DNA of 64,000 nt from Salipiger sp. H15 (GTDB taxonomy: Bacteria; Pseudomonadota; Alphaproteobacteria; Rhodobacterales; Rhodobacteraceae): contig NZ_CP123384.1 in NCBI RefSeq assembly GCF_040409955.1, positions 930,001 through 994,000 on the forward strand, in the 5' to 3' direction. Below, piece by piece: positions 47,125 through 55,556 of this stretch (the stretch's first letter is position 1; every line of letters starts with the position of its first letter). The notes below the pieces were generated by a model, which searched no databases, was not told the origin of the DNA, and saw only the letters and a program-made list of their open reading frames with translations. The position numbers and the translations under genes are program-made.

Positions 47125-47405
47125 TTGACGCATCGCGCGATCGTGACCTACGCTTAGAGGTGTAAGGTTTTGCTTCACTGCAATCTGCGCGGCGGAGCAC
47201 TCGGGGACAGTCAGAGTTACGGGGCGGTGCCAGCCAAGTCGGCACCCCAGGGACAGAACAGGCCGCACGGAATTATTGTGCGGTTTCCGCTGCCGGACTC
47301 TCTGCCATGCCCACGGCCCTTCCAGGCCGAAGACGATTTCTATCGCAGGCAGAAAATCTATATAAAACGAGCAGTTTGAAGGGTCCCTCGGGACCCTTCC
47401 TTTTT
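47125..47405 (+). ncRNA. Candidate structured small RNA between folC and zapE
   Basis: This 403-base gap (47046-47448) is the only one over 300 bases and has no credible gene. TTGACG (47125-47130) and TACGCT (47049+100, i.e. 47149-47154) form a possible promoter with 18-base spacing, giving a start near 47161. A strong terminator ends at 47405, so the RNA would be about 245 nt. Internal hairpins: GGTGCC/GGCACC (47226-47231, 47241-47246) and CCGCAC/GTGCGG (47263-47268, 47278-47283). It matches no RNA family I know (not tmRNA, 6S, RNase P or SRP RNA). An unusually long 5' or 3' untranslated region is the alternative. Confidence 0.45.
47378..47405 (+). terminator. Strong Rho-independent terminator upstream of zapE 3' end
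   Basis: GAAGGGTCCC (47378-47387) pairs with GGGACCCTTC (47390-47399), and CTTTTT follows. It is a textbook terminator on the plus strand, 330 bases downstream of folC, too far to be that gene's simple terminator. On the minus strand it could also end zapE transcripts, 44 bases after its stop, though with a poorer U-tract. Confidence 0.88.
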
Positions 47406-47448
47406 GCGTGCCGGCGCCCTCGCGCGCGCGGCGCGAGGCAAGCCTGTC

Positions 47449-48510
47449 TCAGATCGGCTTGCCCCACTCGGCGTCCTGCATCTCGCGCAGGCGGCTGGCG
47501 GTACGCTCGAACTCGAAGGCCCCCGCCCCCTCGATATAGAGGCTCTCGGGCTCGTCCACGGCGCTGGCGATCAGCTTCACCTTCGCCTCGTAGAGCGCGT
47601 CGATCAGCGTCACGAAGCGCTTGGCCTCGTTGAAGTTGCCACGTCCGAGCCGGGGAATGTTCTCGATCACCAGCACCCGCACCGCGTCGGCAAGCGCGAG
47701 GTAGTCGGCCGGGCCCAGCGGCTGGCCGCAGAGATCGTAGAACGAGGCCCGCGCCACGCCGTTCCAGTAGCGCGGCAGCTCGACCTTGCGGGTCTTGATG
47801 TGCAGCGTCAGCACTTCCTCGTGGCCGTGGGTCAGCTCCTGCCAGACGCGGTCGATCTCGGCGCGGGTCTCGGCCGTCACCGGGCAGAAATAGACCTGCG
47901 CCCCCTTCAGCCGGTCCTGCCGGTGGTCCTTTTCCGAGACCAGCTCGCGCACCTCGAGCCGCTCCTTGATCTGCTTGATGAAGGGCAGGAAGAGCTGGCG
48001 GTTGAGCCCGTCCTTGTAAAGCTCGTCCGGCACCCGGTTGGAGGTGGTCACCACCACCGTGCCCGCCGCGAAGAGCTGCTCGAAGAGCCGCCCGACCAGC
48101 ATGGCGTCGCCGATATCGGTGATCTGCATCTCGTCGAAGGCCAGCACCTTCACCGTGTCCGAGACCTTTTTCGCCATCGGCACGACCGGGTCCGACACGC
48201 CCTCGCCGCGCAGCCGGTGCAGGTCGGCCTGCATCTCCTGCATGAAGGCGTGGAAGTGCACCCGGCGCACCGGCACGTGCAGGCTCTCGACGAACATGTC
48301 CATCAGCATGGACTTGCCGCGCCCCACCCCGCCCCAGAGGTAGAGCCCCTTCGGCGGCTCGGGCGCCTTGCGGAAGAAGCCCTTCTTCACCGGCCTGGCA
48401 AGCTCGGCACGGATGCGCTCGAAATGGGGAAGCGCCTCTTCCTGCGCCGGATCGCGCAGCAGCAGGCCCTCGGCCACCTTCTCGTCGTAGAGGTCCATCA
48501 GCGTGGTCAT
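47449..48510 (-). CDS. zapE: Cell division protein ZapE (AFG1-like ATPase)
   Basis: A 353-residue P-loop ATPase of the AFG1/ZapE family. Walker A GGVGRGKSML, Walker B LAFDEMQITD, sensor-like VVTTSNRVPDELY and the C-terminal NFNEAKRFVTLIDALYE. In E. coli ZapE acts on the Z-ring under stress; mitochondrial relatives aid inner-membrane protein turnover. Start ATG 48510 gives MTTLMDLYDEKV; an upstream extension to 48585 has no family similarity. Divergent from the MFS gene. Confidence 0.92.
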   Translation of the reverse strand: MTTLMDLYDEKVAEGLLLRDPAQEEALPHFERIRAELARPVKKGFFRKAPEPPKGLYLWGGVGRGKSMLMDMFVESLHVPVRRVHFHAFMQEMQADLHRLRGEGVSDPVVPMAKKVSDTVKVLAFDEMQITDIGDAMLVGRLFEQLFAAGTVVVTTSNRVPDELYKDGLNRQLFLPFIKQIKERLEVRELVSEKDHRQDRLKGAQVYFCPVTAETRAEIDRVWQELTHGHEEVLTLHIKTRKVELPRYWNGVARASFYDLCGQPLGPADYLALADAVRVLVIENIPRLGRGNFNEAKRFVTLIDALYEAKVKLIASAVDEPESLYIEGAGAFEFERTASRLREMQDAEWGKPI

Positions 48511-48676
48511 GCACGCGCCATAGCGCGGCGCGCGGGGATTGTGTAGGGCCTGCCGGGCGCTTCCGCGCCGCACCGCCGCAATCATTCCGATCCGTGATGT
48601 TTTTCATCAAGATCCGCGAATTGACCCGGCGTTCAGATGTCGTAAAGCTGCCGCGGCGCAGCAGGAGCCTTGCCGA

Positions 48677-49915
48677 ATGACCCGCACCCCTCTCTTCACC
48701 CCCGTCCTCGTGGTGGGATGTCTCATCATCCTCGTCTCCTTCGCGATCCGCGCCAGCTTCGGCGTGTTCCAGATCCCGATCGCGCAGGAGTTCAACTGGC
48801 CGCGTGCCGAGTTCAGCCTCGCCATCGCCATCCAGAACCTTGCCTGGGGCATCGGCCAGCCGATCTTCGGCGCGATGGCCGAGAAGATCGGCGACCGCAA
48901 GGCGATCATCCTCGGCGCCATCATCTACGCCGCCGGCCTCGTGCTCTCGAGCTTCGCCGTCAGCCCCGAGCAGCACCAGATGTACGAGATCCTCGTCGGC
49001 TTCGGCGTCGCGGGCACCGGTTTCGGCGTGATCCTCGCCGTGGTCGGCCGCGCCTCCTCGGACGACAACCGCTCGATGAGCCTTGCCATCGCCACCGCCG
49101 CGGGCAGCGCCGGGCAGATCCTCGGCGCGCCGATGGCCGAGTGGATGCTGAGCATGATGCCCTGGCAGCAGGTGTTCCTGGTGTTCACCGCGGCGATCCT
49201 CGCCGTGCTGCTCTTCCTGCCGCTGATGCGCGCCCCCGCCGCCAGCAAGGCCGAGCTCGAGGAAAGCATGGGCACGATCCTGAAGCGCGCCTTCCGCGAT
49301 CCGTCCTTCTCGCTGATCTTCCTCGGCTTCTTCTCCTGCGGCTACCAGCTGGCCTTCGTCACCGCGCATTTCCCGGCCTTCGTGACCGAGCTCTGCAGCC
49401 CGATCGCCGCGGGCAGCGTGCTGCACAACATCGGCATCACCAGCACCTCGGCGCTTGGCGCGGTCTCCATCGCGGTGATCGGCGTCGCCAATGTCGGCGG
49501 CACGCTGCTCGCCGGCTGGGCGGGCAAGCGCTGGCCGCGCAAGTACCTTCTGGCGCTGATCTACCTCGGCCGGACCATCGCCGCGGCGCTGTTCATCTCG
49601 CTGCCGATCACCCCGGTCAGCGTGCTGGTCTTCTCGGTGGTCATGGGCTCGCTCTGGCTGGCCACCGTGCCGCTGACCTCGGGCCTCGTCGCGCATCTCT
49701 ACGGGCTGCGCTACATGGGCACGCTCTACGGCATCGTGTTCTTCAGCCACCAGCTCGGCGGCTTCCTCGGCGTCTGGCTGGGTGGGCGGATGTACGACAT
49801 CTACGGCGACTACACGCTGGTGTGGTGGATCGGCGTCGGCGTCGGCGCGCTCAGCGCCATCGTGCACCTGCCGGTGCGCGAGACGCCCCGCACGGCGGTC
49901 GCCCAGCCGGCCTGA
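48677..49915 (+). CDS. MFS transporter
   Basis: A 412-residue major facilitator with 12 predicted helices. The loop 2-3 motif reads FGAMAEKIGDRKAI (G-x-x-x-D/E-R-x form) and the second half has LAGWAGKRWPRK in the equivalent place. It resembles the monocarboxylate/oxalate-formate-type branch (FGVFQIPIAQEFNWPRAEFS near the N terminus). Substrate unknown. ATG 48677 has AGGAG nine bases upstream. It converges on the alpha/beta hydrolase gene with a 21-base gap. Confidence 0.87.
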   Translation: MTRTPLFTPVLVVGCLIILVSFAIRASFGVFQIPIAQEFNWPRAEFSLAIAIQNLAWGIGQPIFGAMAEKIGDRKAIILGAIIYAAGLVLSSFAVSPEQHQMYEILVGFGVAGTGFGVILAVVGRASSDDNRSMSLAIATAAGSAGQILGAPMAEWMLSMMPWQQVFLVFTAAILAVLLFLPLMRAPAASKAELEESMGTILKRAFRDPSFSLIFLGFFSCGYQLAFVTAHFPAFVTELCSPIAAGSVLHNIGITSTSALGAVSIAVIGVANVGGTLLAGWAGKRWPRKYLLALIYLGRTIAAALFISLPITPVSVLVFSVVMGSLWLATVPLTSGLVAHLYGLRYMGTLYGIVFFSHQLGGFLGVWLGGRMYDIYGDYTLVWWIGVGVGALSAIVHLPVRETPRTAVAQPA

Positions 49916-49936
49916 GGCCGGCCGGGCGCGCCAGGG

Positions 49937-50878
49937 TCAGGCGAGCTTGCGCGCGCGCTCATCCTTCGAGATGAGCGCCGCAACCTCGCCGGCATGGGTG
50001 TGCGGCAACCCGTGCCAGGCGTCCTCGATCAGCTTCTGCTCCGCCACCGGGTTCCAGACCGAGAGCTGTGCCATGCTGCCCGCCGGCACCATCCGGTCCT
50101 GCCCGCCCCAGATCGCCAGCAGCGGGATCCCCAGCTCGGCAACCCGCCGGTGCGCCGCCTCCTGCGGCTCGAGCAGGCAGCCGCGCAGGCTCGACAGGAC
50201 CGAGCGCACGTAGCCCCGGCGCTCGAGCTCGGCGACGTGCTGGCGGTCGATGTCCGGCACCTCGCTGCGCGCGTCCGAGCTTTCGATGACGTTCTGACGG
50301 TGCGCCTTGGGGAACACCACGTGGAACAGCCAGTCGCCGCTCAGCGGATGCCGCGCCGTCCATTCGACGATGGGCGAGAGCTCGGACTCGATCCCCGCCG
50401 GCGCCAGCAGCACCAGCCGCGAGACCCGCTCGGGCATCTCGGCGGCGAACTGCACCGCCACCGTCGCGCCGAGCGAATAGCCGAGCAGCGTCATCGGTCC
50501 CTGCAGGTTCAGCGCCGCGAGCAGCTCGTGCAGCTGGCGGGTCAGGAAGGCCGGGGTCTGCAGCGCCCGCGGGCGGTCGGAAAGCCCGCGCCCGTAAAGA
50601 TCGTAGACCAGCACCCGCTTGCCCTGCGCTGCGAGGTGACGCGCCAGCGCGTGGAACACCGCCGAAGAGGCGGTCAGCCCGTGGATGCAGACCACCAGCG
50701 GGCCCCGCTCGGGCCCCATCAGCATGTAATGGGTCTCGCCCTGCGAGAGCCGGGCAAACTTGCCCGGCGCCTCGGCACGGCGGGTGTCGTCAAGCTTCCG
50801 GCGGCGGATTTCCCCAATCCCCGGAAGTGCCGCGAGCAGCGGAAGCGCCACACCGATGGCGCCAAGAACGTAGCTCAT
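49937..50878 (-). CDS. Alpha/beta hydrolase
   Basis: A 313-residue alpha/beta hydrolase with an N-terminal hydrophobic segment (VLGAIGVALPLLAALPGIG) that probably anchors it to the membrane. Oxyanion region CIHGLTASSAVFHALA, nucleophile in LLGYSLGATVAVQF, acid in IWGGQDRMVP, and catalytic His in LPHTHAGE. Substrate not predictable. ATG 50878 overlaps the stop of the HAD gene (ATGA), and it ends the run fghA-yaiI-HAD-hydrolase on the minus strand. Confidence 0.85.
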   Translation of the reverse strand: MSYVLGAIGVALPLLAALPGIGEIRRRKLDDTRRAEAPGKFARLSQGETHYMLMGPERGPLVVCIHGLTASSAVFHALARHLAAQGKRVLVYDLYGRGLSDRPRALQTPAFLTRQLHELLAALNLQGPMTLLGYSLGATVAVQFAAEMPERVSRLVLLAPAGIESELSPIVEWTARHPLSGDWLFHVVFPKAHRQNVIESSDARSEVPDIDRQHVAELERRGYVRSVLSSLRGCLLEPQEAAHRRVAELGIPLLAIWGGQDRMVPAGSMAQLSVWNPVAEQKLIEDAWHGLPHTHAGEVAALISKDERARKLA

Positions 50879-51495
50879 GCGGCGTCCCGCTCCGGCAGCA
50901 GCCCGTGGGCGACAAGGCTGCGCGCCCAGCCCTCCGGCCCGTCGAAGAGGTGCACCTGCCAGCCGCGCGCCGCGGCGGCGGCGATATTGTCCTCGCGATC
51001 GTCGGTGAACAGCAGCCGCTCCGGCGCCACCCCGGTCTCGGCCTCGAGCCGCGCGTAGATCTCGGCATCGGGCTTCGTGACGCCCATGTAGCCGGAAATG
51101 AAACGGCGGTCGAATTCCTTGAGGAACGGGTAGACGTCTTCGGCGACCTCGAAGGTGCCGATGCCGAAGTTGCTCAGCGCGAAGACCGGCACGCCGCGGG
51201 CGCGCAGCGCCCTGAGCAGCGCCACCGAGCGCGGGATCTCCGGGCTCGCGAGCTCGATCCAGCTGTCGTGCCAATGCCGGATCTCGTCGTGCCAATCCGG
51301 GTTCTGCACGGCCGCCTCGTAGACGGTGTCTCGAAAGTCCTCGCCCCGGTCGACCCGGTCGTTCATCGCGTGAAGATCAACCTCCGCGAACATCGCCTTG
51401 CGGCGTTGCTCACCCATGAGGCGATCGAAGTATCGCTCGGGCTGCCACTCGATGAGCACGTTCCCGATGTCGAAGACAACAGCTTCGATGGTCAT
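50875..51495 (-). CDS. HAD-family hydrolase
   Basis: A 206-residue haloacid dehalogenase-like phosphatase. Motif I FDIGNVLIEW with nucleophile D9, motif II ALSNFG (Ser), motif III Lys in TKPDAEIY, motif IV LLFTDDREDN. The cap is a small helical insertion (about 20-85). The variant resembles YihX/EpoxHydrolase-N-type HADs that act on sugar phosphates. Lies 3 bases after YaiI-like gene and overlaps the next hydrolase. Confidence 0.88.
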   Translation of the reverse strand: MTIEAVVFDIGNVLIEWQPERYFDRLMGEQRRKAMFAEVDLHAMNDRVDRGEDFRDTVYEAAVQNPDWHDEIRHWHDSWIELASPEIPRSVALLRALRARGVPVFALSNFGIGTFEVAEDVYPFLKEFDRRFISGYMGVTKPDAEIYARLEAETGVAPERLLFTDDREDNIAAAAARGWQVHLFDGPEGWARSLVAHGLLPERDAA

Positions 51496-51498
51496 TTC

Positions 51499-51948
51499 CT
51501 AGTCCCCTGCAGCGCGGACCTCGCGCTCTAGAGCATTTAGGAAACGGGAACGGTCATTCTTTGTAAAGCTCCGGCCTTTCCCGCTCTGGTAGAATGGATC
51601 CGAAGCGCGGATATCTTGCATCAGGTCGCGCATCGCCAGCTGCGCGCCGATGTTGCCGGGGGTGAAGACCTCGCCGTCGGGGCGCAGCACCCGCGCCCCG
51701 CCCTCGATGCAGCGCGCCGCGAGGGGGATGTCGTTGGTGACGACCACATCCCCCCTGCCCGCGCGCTCGGCGATCCACATGTCCGCCTCGTCGGGGCCCG
51801 CCGCCACCGTCACCACCTGCACGAGCGGGTTGCGCGAGGGGCGGAGCCCGCCGTTCGACACCAGCACCATCGGCAGGCGGTGGCGGGTTGCCACGCGCTC
51901 GGCCTCCTCCTTCACCGGGCAGGCATCGGCGTCGATGTAGAGCGTCAC
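51499..51948 (-). CDS. YaiI/YqxD (DUF188) family protein
   Basis: A 149-residue protein of the DUF188 family, distantly PIN/NYN-nuclease-like, with [16 protein letters not shown] at the N terminus, [22 protein letters not shown] and [16 protein letters not shown]. Function unknown. The start is GTG at 51948, overlapping the fghA stop (GTGA), so it is translationally coupled to fghA. The HAD gene follows after 3 bases. Confidence 0.88.
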   Translation of the reverse strand: MTLYIDADACPVKEEAERVATRHRLPMVLVSNGGLRPSRNPLVQVVTVAAGPDEADMWIAERAGRGDVVVTNDIPLAARCIEGGARVLRPDGEVFTPGNIGAQLAMRDLMQDIRASDPFYQSGKGRSFTKNDRSRFLNALEREVRAAGD

Positions 51949-52775
51949 GCGTAGAGCGCCTCTGCGTGGAAGGCGATGTGCTCTTCCATGAAGGTCGAGA
52001 CGAAGAAGTAGCTGTGGTCGTAGCCCGGCTGGGTGCGGAAGCTGCCCGCCTGCCGCTTCGCCGCCATCGCCTCGGCCAGCGCCTCGGGCTTCAAGAGGTG
52101 CAGGAACTGGTCGTTGCCGCCCTGGTCGATCAGCACCGGCCCGTCAAAGCCCTTCTCGCGCATCAGCAGCGTGGAATCATGCGCCGCCCACGTGCTTTCG
52201 TCCGCGCCGAGATAGGCGCCCAGCTGCTTGCGGCCCCAGTCGCTCTGCGTCGGGTTGGCGATCGGCGCGAAGGCCGAGACCGAGCGGAAGCGGCCGGGCA
52301 GCGACATGGCCAGCGTCAGCGCGCCGTGGCCGCCCATCGAGTGGCCGGTGATTGCCTGCCGCTCCATGTCCACCGAGAACTCCTGCCCGATCAGCGCCGG
52401 AAGCTCCTCGGCCACGTAGTCCCACATACGGAAATGCGGCGCCCAGGGCGCCTCGGTGGCATTGACGTAGAAGCCCGCACCCTGCCCGAGGTCATAGGCC
52501 TCGTCGTCGGCCACGCCCTCGCCGCGCGGCGAGGTGTCGGGGAAGACCAGTGCAACGCCCGCCTCGGCGGCCCAGGCCTGCGCCCCGGCCTTGGTCATGG
52601 CGTTCTCATGCGTGCAGGTCAGCCCCGAGAGGTACCACAGCACGGGCACTTCCATGTCCCTGGCCAGTTCGGGCAGGAAGAGCCCGAAGGTCATCTCGCC
52701 GCCGCAGGCATCGGAGGCATGGGTGTAGACCCCCTGCACGCCGCCGAAGCAGCGGTTCTCGGATTTGGTTTGCAT
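51945..52775 (-). CDS. fghA: S-formylglutathione hydrolase
   Basis: A 276-residue esterase-D-type serine hydrolase that releases formate from S-formylglutathione in glutathione-dependent formaldehyde oxidation. N-terminal [31 protein letters not shown], nucleophile S146 in [10 protein letters not shown], and C-terminal [17 protein letters not shown] with the catalytic His. Its usual partner, the class III alcohol dehydrogenase, is not in the window. First gene of a four-gene run coupled by overlaps. Confidence 0.95.
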   Translation of the reverse strand: MQTKSENRCFGGVQGVYTHASDACGGEMTFGLFLPELARDMEVPVLWYLSGLTCTHENAMTKAGAQAWAAEAGVALVFPDTSPRGEGVADDEAYDLGQGAGFYVNATEAPWAPHFRMWDYVAEELPALIGQEFSVDMERQAITGHSMGGHGALTLAMSLPGRFRSVSAFAPIANPTQSDWGRKQLGAYLGADESTWAAHDSTLLMREKGFDGPVLIDQGGNDQFLHLLKPEALAEAMAAKRQAGSFRTQPGYDHSYFFVSTFMEEHIAFHAEALYA

Positions 52776-52863
52776 GGTGGCACTCCTGTTTGCGCCCGCG
52801 TTTCGTCGCGCAAGGGCTACCCCGCAGGGACGCCGCCGCGCAAGCGAAAGACGGGGGCAGGGA

Positions 52864-53790
52864 TCAGGGGTGGACCCAGGCGATGACCGCGCTGACCGTG
52901 AGGATGCTCGCCGCCGTCGAGACGAGGATCGCCGCCGAGACCCGCTGCGGCGCGATGCCGTAATGCTGCGCCAGGATGAAGACGTTGCCCGCCACCGGCA
53001 GCGCCGAGGCCGAGACCATCACCGCCGCCTGGAATTCGGTGACCGGGAAGATCACGTAGGCGCCGAGCGCCACGAAGGCCGGGTGCAGCGCCAGCTTGCA
53101 GAAGCTGAGCCATCCCGCCACCGCCAGCCGCTCGGCGCTCTTCGAGGCGAGCGAGGCGCCGATGGCGAAAAGCGCGCCGGGCGTCGCGGCATTGCCGAGG
53201 ATCGCCAGGAACTCGGTGACCGGCGCGGGCAGCGTCAGCCCCGAGCCCGAGACGCAGAGCCCCGCGCCGATCGAGACGATCATCGGGTTCTGCACCAACC
53301 CCAGCGCGACGCGCTTCAGCAGCGCCGGAGAGAGCCGCCCCTCGCGCGCGCCGGTGACGAGGATGACCAGCAGCGTCGAGAAGACGATGAGGTCGATCGA
53401 CAGCATCAGGATGATCGGCCCGACCGCCGCCTGCCCGAGCAGCACCGCCAACATCGGCACGCCGAGAAAGCCGGTGTTGCCGATGGCGGCGCATTGCGCC
53501 TCGATCGCCGTAGTCTGCAGGTTCTGCCGCCGGGCCAGCCCCACCAGCGTCGCCACGGAATAGACCGCGGCCGTGCCGAAGAGATAGGCCGAGGCGACGC
53601 GCGGGTCGAAGATCTCGGAGATCGACAGCGTCGCGGAGAAGCGGAAGAGCATCGCCGAGAGGGCGAAGTAGAAGACGAAGCGGGTGATCGCCGCCACCGA
53701 TTCCTCGGAGAAGAACCTGATCCGCGCGGCCCCGTAGCCGAGGCCGATCAGGGCAAAGAACGGCAGGACCTTGAGAAAGACGGCGAGCAT
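52864..53790 (-). CDS. AEC-family (auxin efflux carrier) transporter
   Basis: A 308-residue membrane protein with ten predicted helices in two inverted five-helix halves, typical of AEC/malonate-type carriers. Conserved parts are LPFFALIGLGYGAARI, AAIGNTGFLGVPMLAVLLG (helix 4 break) and PVAGNVFILAQHYG (helix 9 break). Substrate probably an organic acid, otherwise unknown. It follows the zinc-finger gene by 29 bases on the same strand. Confidence 0.88.
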   Translation of the reverse strand: MLAVFLKVLPFFALIGLGYGAARIRFFSEESVAAITRFVFYFALSAMLFRFSATLSISEIFDPRVASAYLFGTAAVYSVATLVGLARRQNLQTTAIEAQCAAIGNTGFLGVPMLAVLLGQAAVGPIILMLSIDLIVFSTLLVILVTGAREGRLSPALLKRVALGLVQNPMIVSIGAGLCVSGSGLTLPAPVTEFLAILGNAATPGALFAIGASLASKSAERLAVAGWLSFCKLALHPAFVALGAYVIFPVTEFQAAVMVSASALPVAGNVFILAQHYGIAPQRVSAAILVSTAASILTVSAVIAWVHP

Positions 53791-53819
53791 GCAGGAGGGT
53801 CAGGGAGCGCGGCGCGCGC

Positions 53820-53999
53820 TCAGACCTTGCCCTCGAAATCCCGGTGCACGTAGCGCGCGTCGCAATAGGGGCATTCCACCACGCCGCTGTCATGCGGCAG
53901 CGAGAGCCAGACGCGCGGATGCCCAAGCGCCCCCTCACCGCCGTCGCAGGCGATGCGGTAGCTGTCGACGAGTTTGGTCTCGGGCGCCTCGGTGGCCAT
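53820..53999 (-). CDS. Small zinc-finger (CHCC) domain protein
   Basis: A 59-residue protein that fits the zf-CHCC family (related to mitochondrial complex I subunit NDUFS6). Ligands are visible as Cys in YRIACDGG, His in LGHPRVW, and the pair in VECPYCDARYV; the end RDFEGKV is also typical. Many bacterial zf-CHCC proteins stand alone with unknown function; a link to complex I is possible but unproven. It is short, so it is easily missed. It lies 74 bases from a divergent ABC ATPase gene and 29 bases before the AEC gene. Confidence 0.85.
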   Translation of the reverse strand: MATEAPETKLVDSYRIACDGGEGALGHPRVWLSLPHDSGVVECPYCDARYVHRDFEGKV

Positions 54000-54073
54000 G
54001 CTCCGGTTCCCTTTTCACTGGCTTTGCACTACCTGCGTTATGAGACAAGTCAGGCACGGGAGCAAGGCTCGGC

Positions 54074-55000
54074 ATGAGTGACGACGCGATCCGCATCGAG
54101 GGGCTGCGCAAGACCTACACGGGGGGCAAGGAGGCGCTGAAGGGCATAGATCTTTCGGTGCCCCGGGGCTCGATCTTCGGCCTGCTCGGGCCCAATGGCG
54201 CGGGCAAGTCCACGCTGATCAACATCCTTGCCGGGCTGGTGGTCAAGAGCGCCGGCAAGGTCTCGATCTGGGGCTGGGACCAGGACCGCAACCCCCGCCA
54301 GTCGCGCGCCTCGATCGGGGTGATGCCGCAGGAGCTGAACCTCGACCCGTTCTTCTCGCCGCGCGGCGCGCTCGAGGTGCAGGCCGGGCTCTACGGCGTG
54401 CCGAAGCACGACCGCCGCACCGACGAGATCCTCGAGCTGGTCGGGCTGACCGACAAGGCCGAGGCCTATGCCCGCACGCTCTCGGGCGGCATGCGCCGCC
54501 GGCTGCTGCTCGGCAAGGCGCTGGTGCACGCGCCGCACATCCTCGTGCTCGACGAGCCCACCGCCGGCGTCGACATCGAGCTGCGGCAGATGCTCTGGCG
54601 CAACGTGCGCCGGCTCAACGCCGAGCGCGGCATGACCATCATCCTCACCACCCACTACCTCGAGGAGGCCGAGGAGATGTGCGACGAGATCGCCATCATC
54701 AACCACGGCGAGGTCGCGGCGCGCGACAGCACGGCGAACCTGCTCGGCAACATCGACGCCAAGACCATGGTGATCACCCCCGAGACCATGCCCGAGACCC
54801 TGCCGGAGGCGCCCGGCATCACCGCCGAGCGGCGCGAGGGCGGGCTCATCGCGCTCAGCTACCACGCCCGCCGGACCTCGGCCGAGGACGTGCTGGGGAT
54901 GGTGCGCGCGCATGGCATCAGCCTGCGCGACGTGCGCACCGAGCAGGCCAACCTCGAGGACGTCTTCCTCGAGCTCACCCGCAGCCGTCCCGCCGCCTGA
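54074..55000 (+). CDS. ABC-2-type transporter ATPase without adjacent permease
   Basis: A 308-residue ATPase of the drug/polysaccharide-export type (YadG-like). Walker A GPNGAGKST (39-47), signature LSGGMRRRLLLGKAL, Walker B ILVLDEPTAGVD, then an approximately 80-residue C-terminal domain ending ANLEDVFLELTRSR. The matching ABC-2 permease normally lies next to it; here the next gene is HIT on the opposite strand, so the partner must be encoded elsewhere. Followed by a repeat, a 12-bp terminator hairpin, and an inverted copy of the repeat. Confidence 0.9.
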   Translation: MSDDAIRIEGLRKTYTGGKEALKGIDLSVPRGSIFGLLGPNGAGKSTLINILAGLVVKSAGKVSIWGWDQDRNPRQSRASIGVMPQELNLDPFFSPRGALEVQAGLYGVPKHDRRTDEILELVGLTDKAEAYARTLSGGMRRRLLLGKALVHAPHILVLDEPTAGVDIELRQMLWRNVRRLNAERGMTIILTTHYLEEAEEMCDEIAIINHGEVAARDSTANLLGNIDAKTMVITPETMPETLPEAPGITAERREGGLIALSYHARRTSAEDVLGMVRAHGISLRDVRTEQANLEDVFLELTRSRPAA

Positions 55001-55010
55001 GCCGCCGCGC

Positions 55011-55043
55011 CGCCTCCGGCGGGAGTATTTGGAGAAAGATGAA
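55011..55043 (+). repeat. GTATTTG intergenic repeat, copy 2
   Basis: Reads CGCCTCCGGCGGGAGTATTT followed by GGAGAAAGATGAA. Same pattern as the copies at 4049-4082 and 55109-55143, here on the plus strand right after the ABC ATPase gene. It contains the small stem CGCC-TCC-GGCG. Confidence 0.6.
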
Positions 55044-55074
55044 AGGGCGGCGCCAGACCTCCGGCGCCGCCCTT
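55043..55074 (+). terminator. Terminator hairpin between convergent ABC ATPase and HIT genes
   Basis: AAGGGCGGCGCC (55043-55054) pairs perfectly over 12 bp with GGCGCCGCCCTT (55063-55074), with an 8-base loop, followed by CCTGTT. The U-tract is interrupted, so efficiency is uncertain. It is placed between two facing genes and may serve both strands. Confidence 0.65.
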
Positions 55075-55108
55075 CCTGTTCGACGTTCGGCAGGGGCGCG
55101 CCCCCTGC

Positions 55109-55143
55109 CTTCTTCTCTTTCCAAATACGCCCGCCGGAGGCGG
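55109..55143 (-). repeat. GTATTTG intergenic repeat, copy 3, inverted to copy 2
   Basis: On the minus strand reads CCGCCTCCGGCGGGCGTATT then TGGAAAGAGAAGAAG. It lies 35 bases before the HIT stop codon and faces copy 2 across the terminator. Its GCGTATTTG...AGAGAAGAAG part matches copy 1 at all but one position. Confidence 0.6.
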
Positions 55144-55178
55144 TCCTGCCCGCCCCGCCGGCGCGGCGCCGGGATGGG

Positions 55179-55547
55179 TCAGCCCTGCGACAGCATCCGG
55201 CCGAGCGGCCGCCCGGCGAGGATGTGCACGTGCAGGTGCGGCACCTCCTGCACCCCGGCCTCGCCGGCGTTGGCGATCAGGCGGAAGCCGCCCTCCGCGA
55301 CGCCCTCCATCTCGCAGACCTTGCCGATGGTGCGGGTGAAGTCGAGGATCTCGGCGTCCGAGGCGGTCTGCGCGAAATCGTCGTAGCAGACGTAGGCGCC
55401 CTTGGGGATCACCAGCACATGGGTCGGCGCCTGCGGGCGGATGTCGCGGAAGGCGAGGCTGTGCTCGGTCTCGAGCACCGTGCTGTTCGGGATCTCGCCC
55501 CGGAGGATCTTCGCGAAGATGTTCTGGTCGTCGTAGCTGTAGCCCAT
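55179..55547 (-). CDS. HIT-family nucleotide-binding hydrolase (HinT-like)
   Basis: A 122-residue histidine-triad protein with the catalytic triad HLHVHI (H104, H106, H108). N-terminal FAKILRGEIPNSTVLE and THVLVIPKGAY are conserved family features. HinT enzymes hydrolyse AMP-lysine-like phosphoramidates. It lies 9 bases after the glycosyltransferase gene on the same strand. Confidence 0.92.
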   Translation of the reverse strand: MGYSYDDQNIFAKILRGEIPNSTVLETEHSLAFRDIRPQAPTHVLVIPKGAYVCYDDFAQTASDAEILDFTRTIGKVCEMEGVAEGGFRLIANAGEAGVQEVPHLHVHILAGRPLGRMLSQG

Positions 55548-55556
55548 TGGCTTCCC

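Noticed and set aside
47170..47379. A 69-residue open frame in the folC-zapE gap
   Set aside because: Starts with TTG, has no ribosome binding site, unlike composition, and runs into the terminator hairpin.
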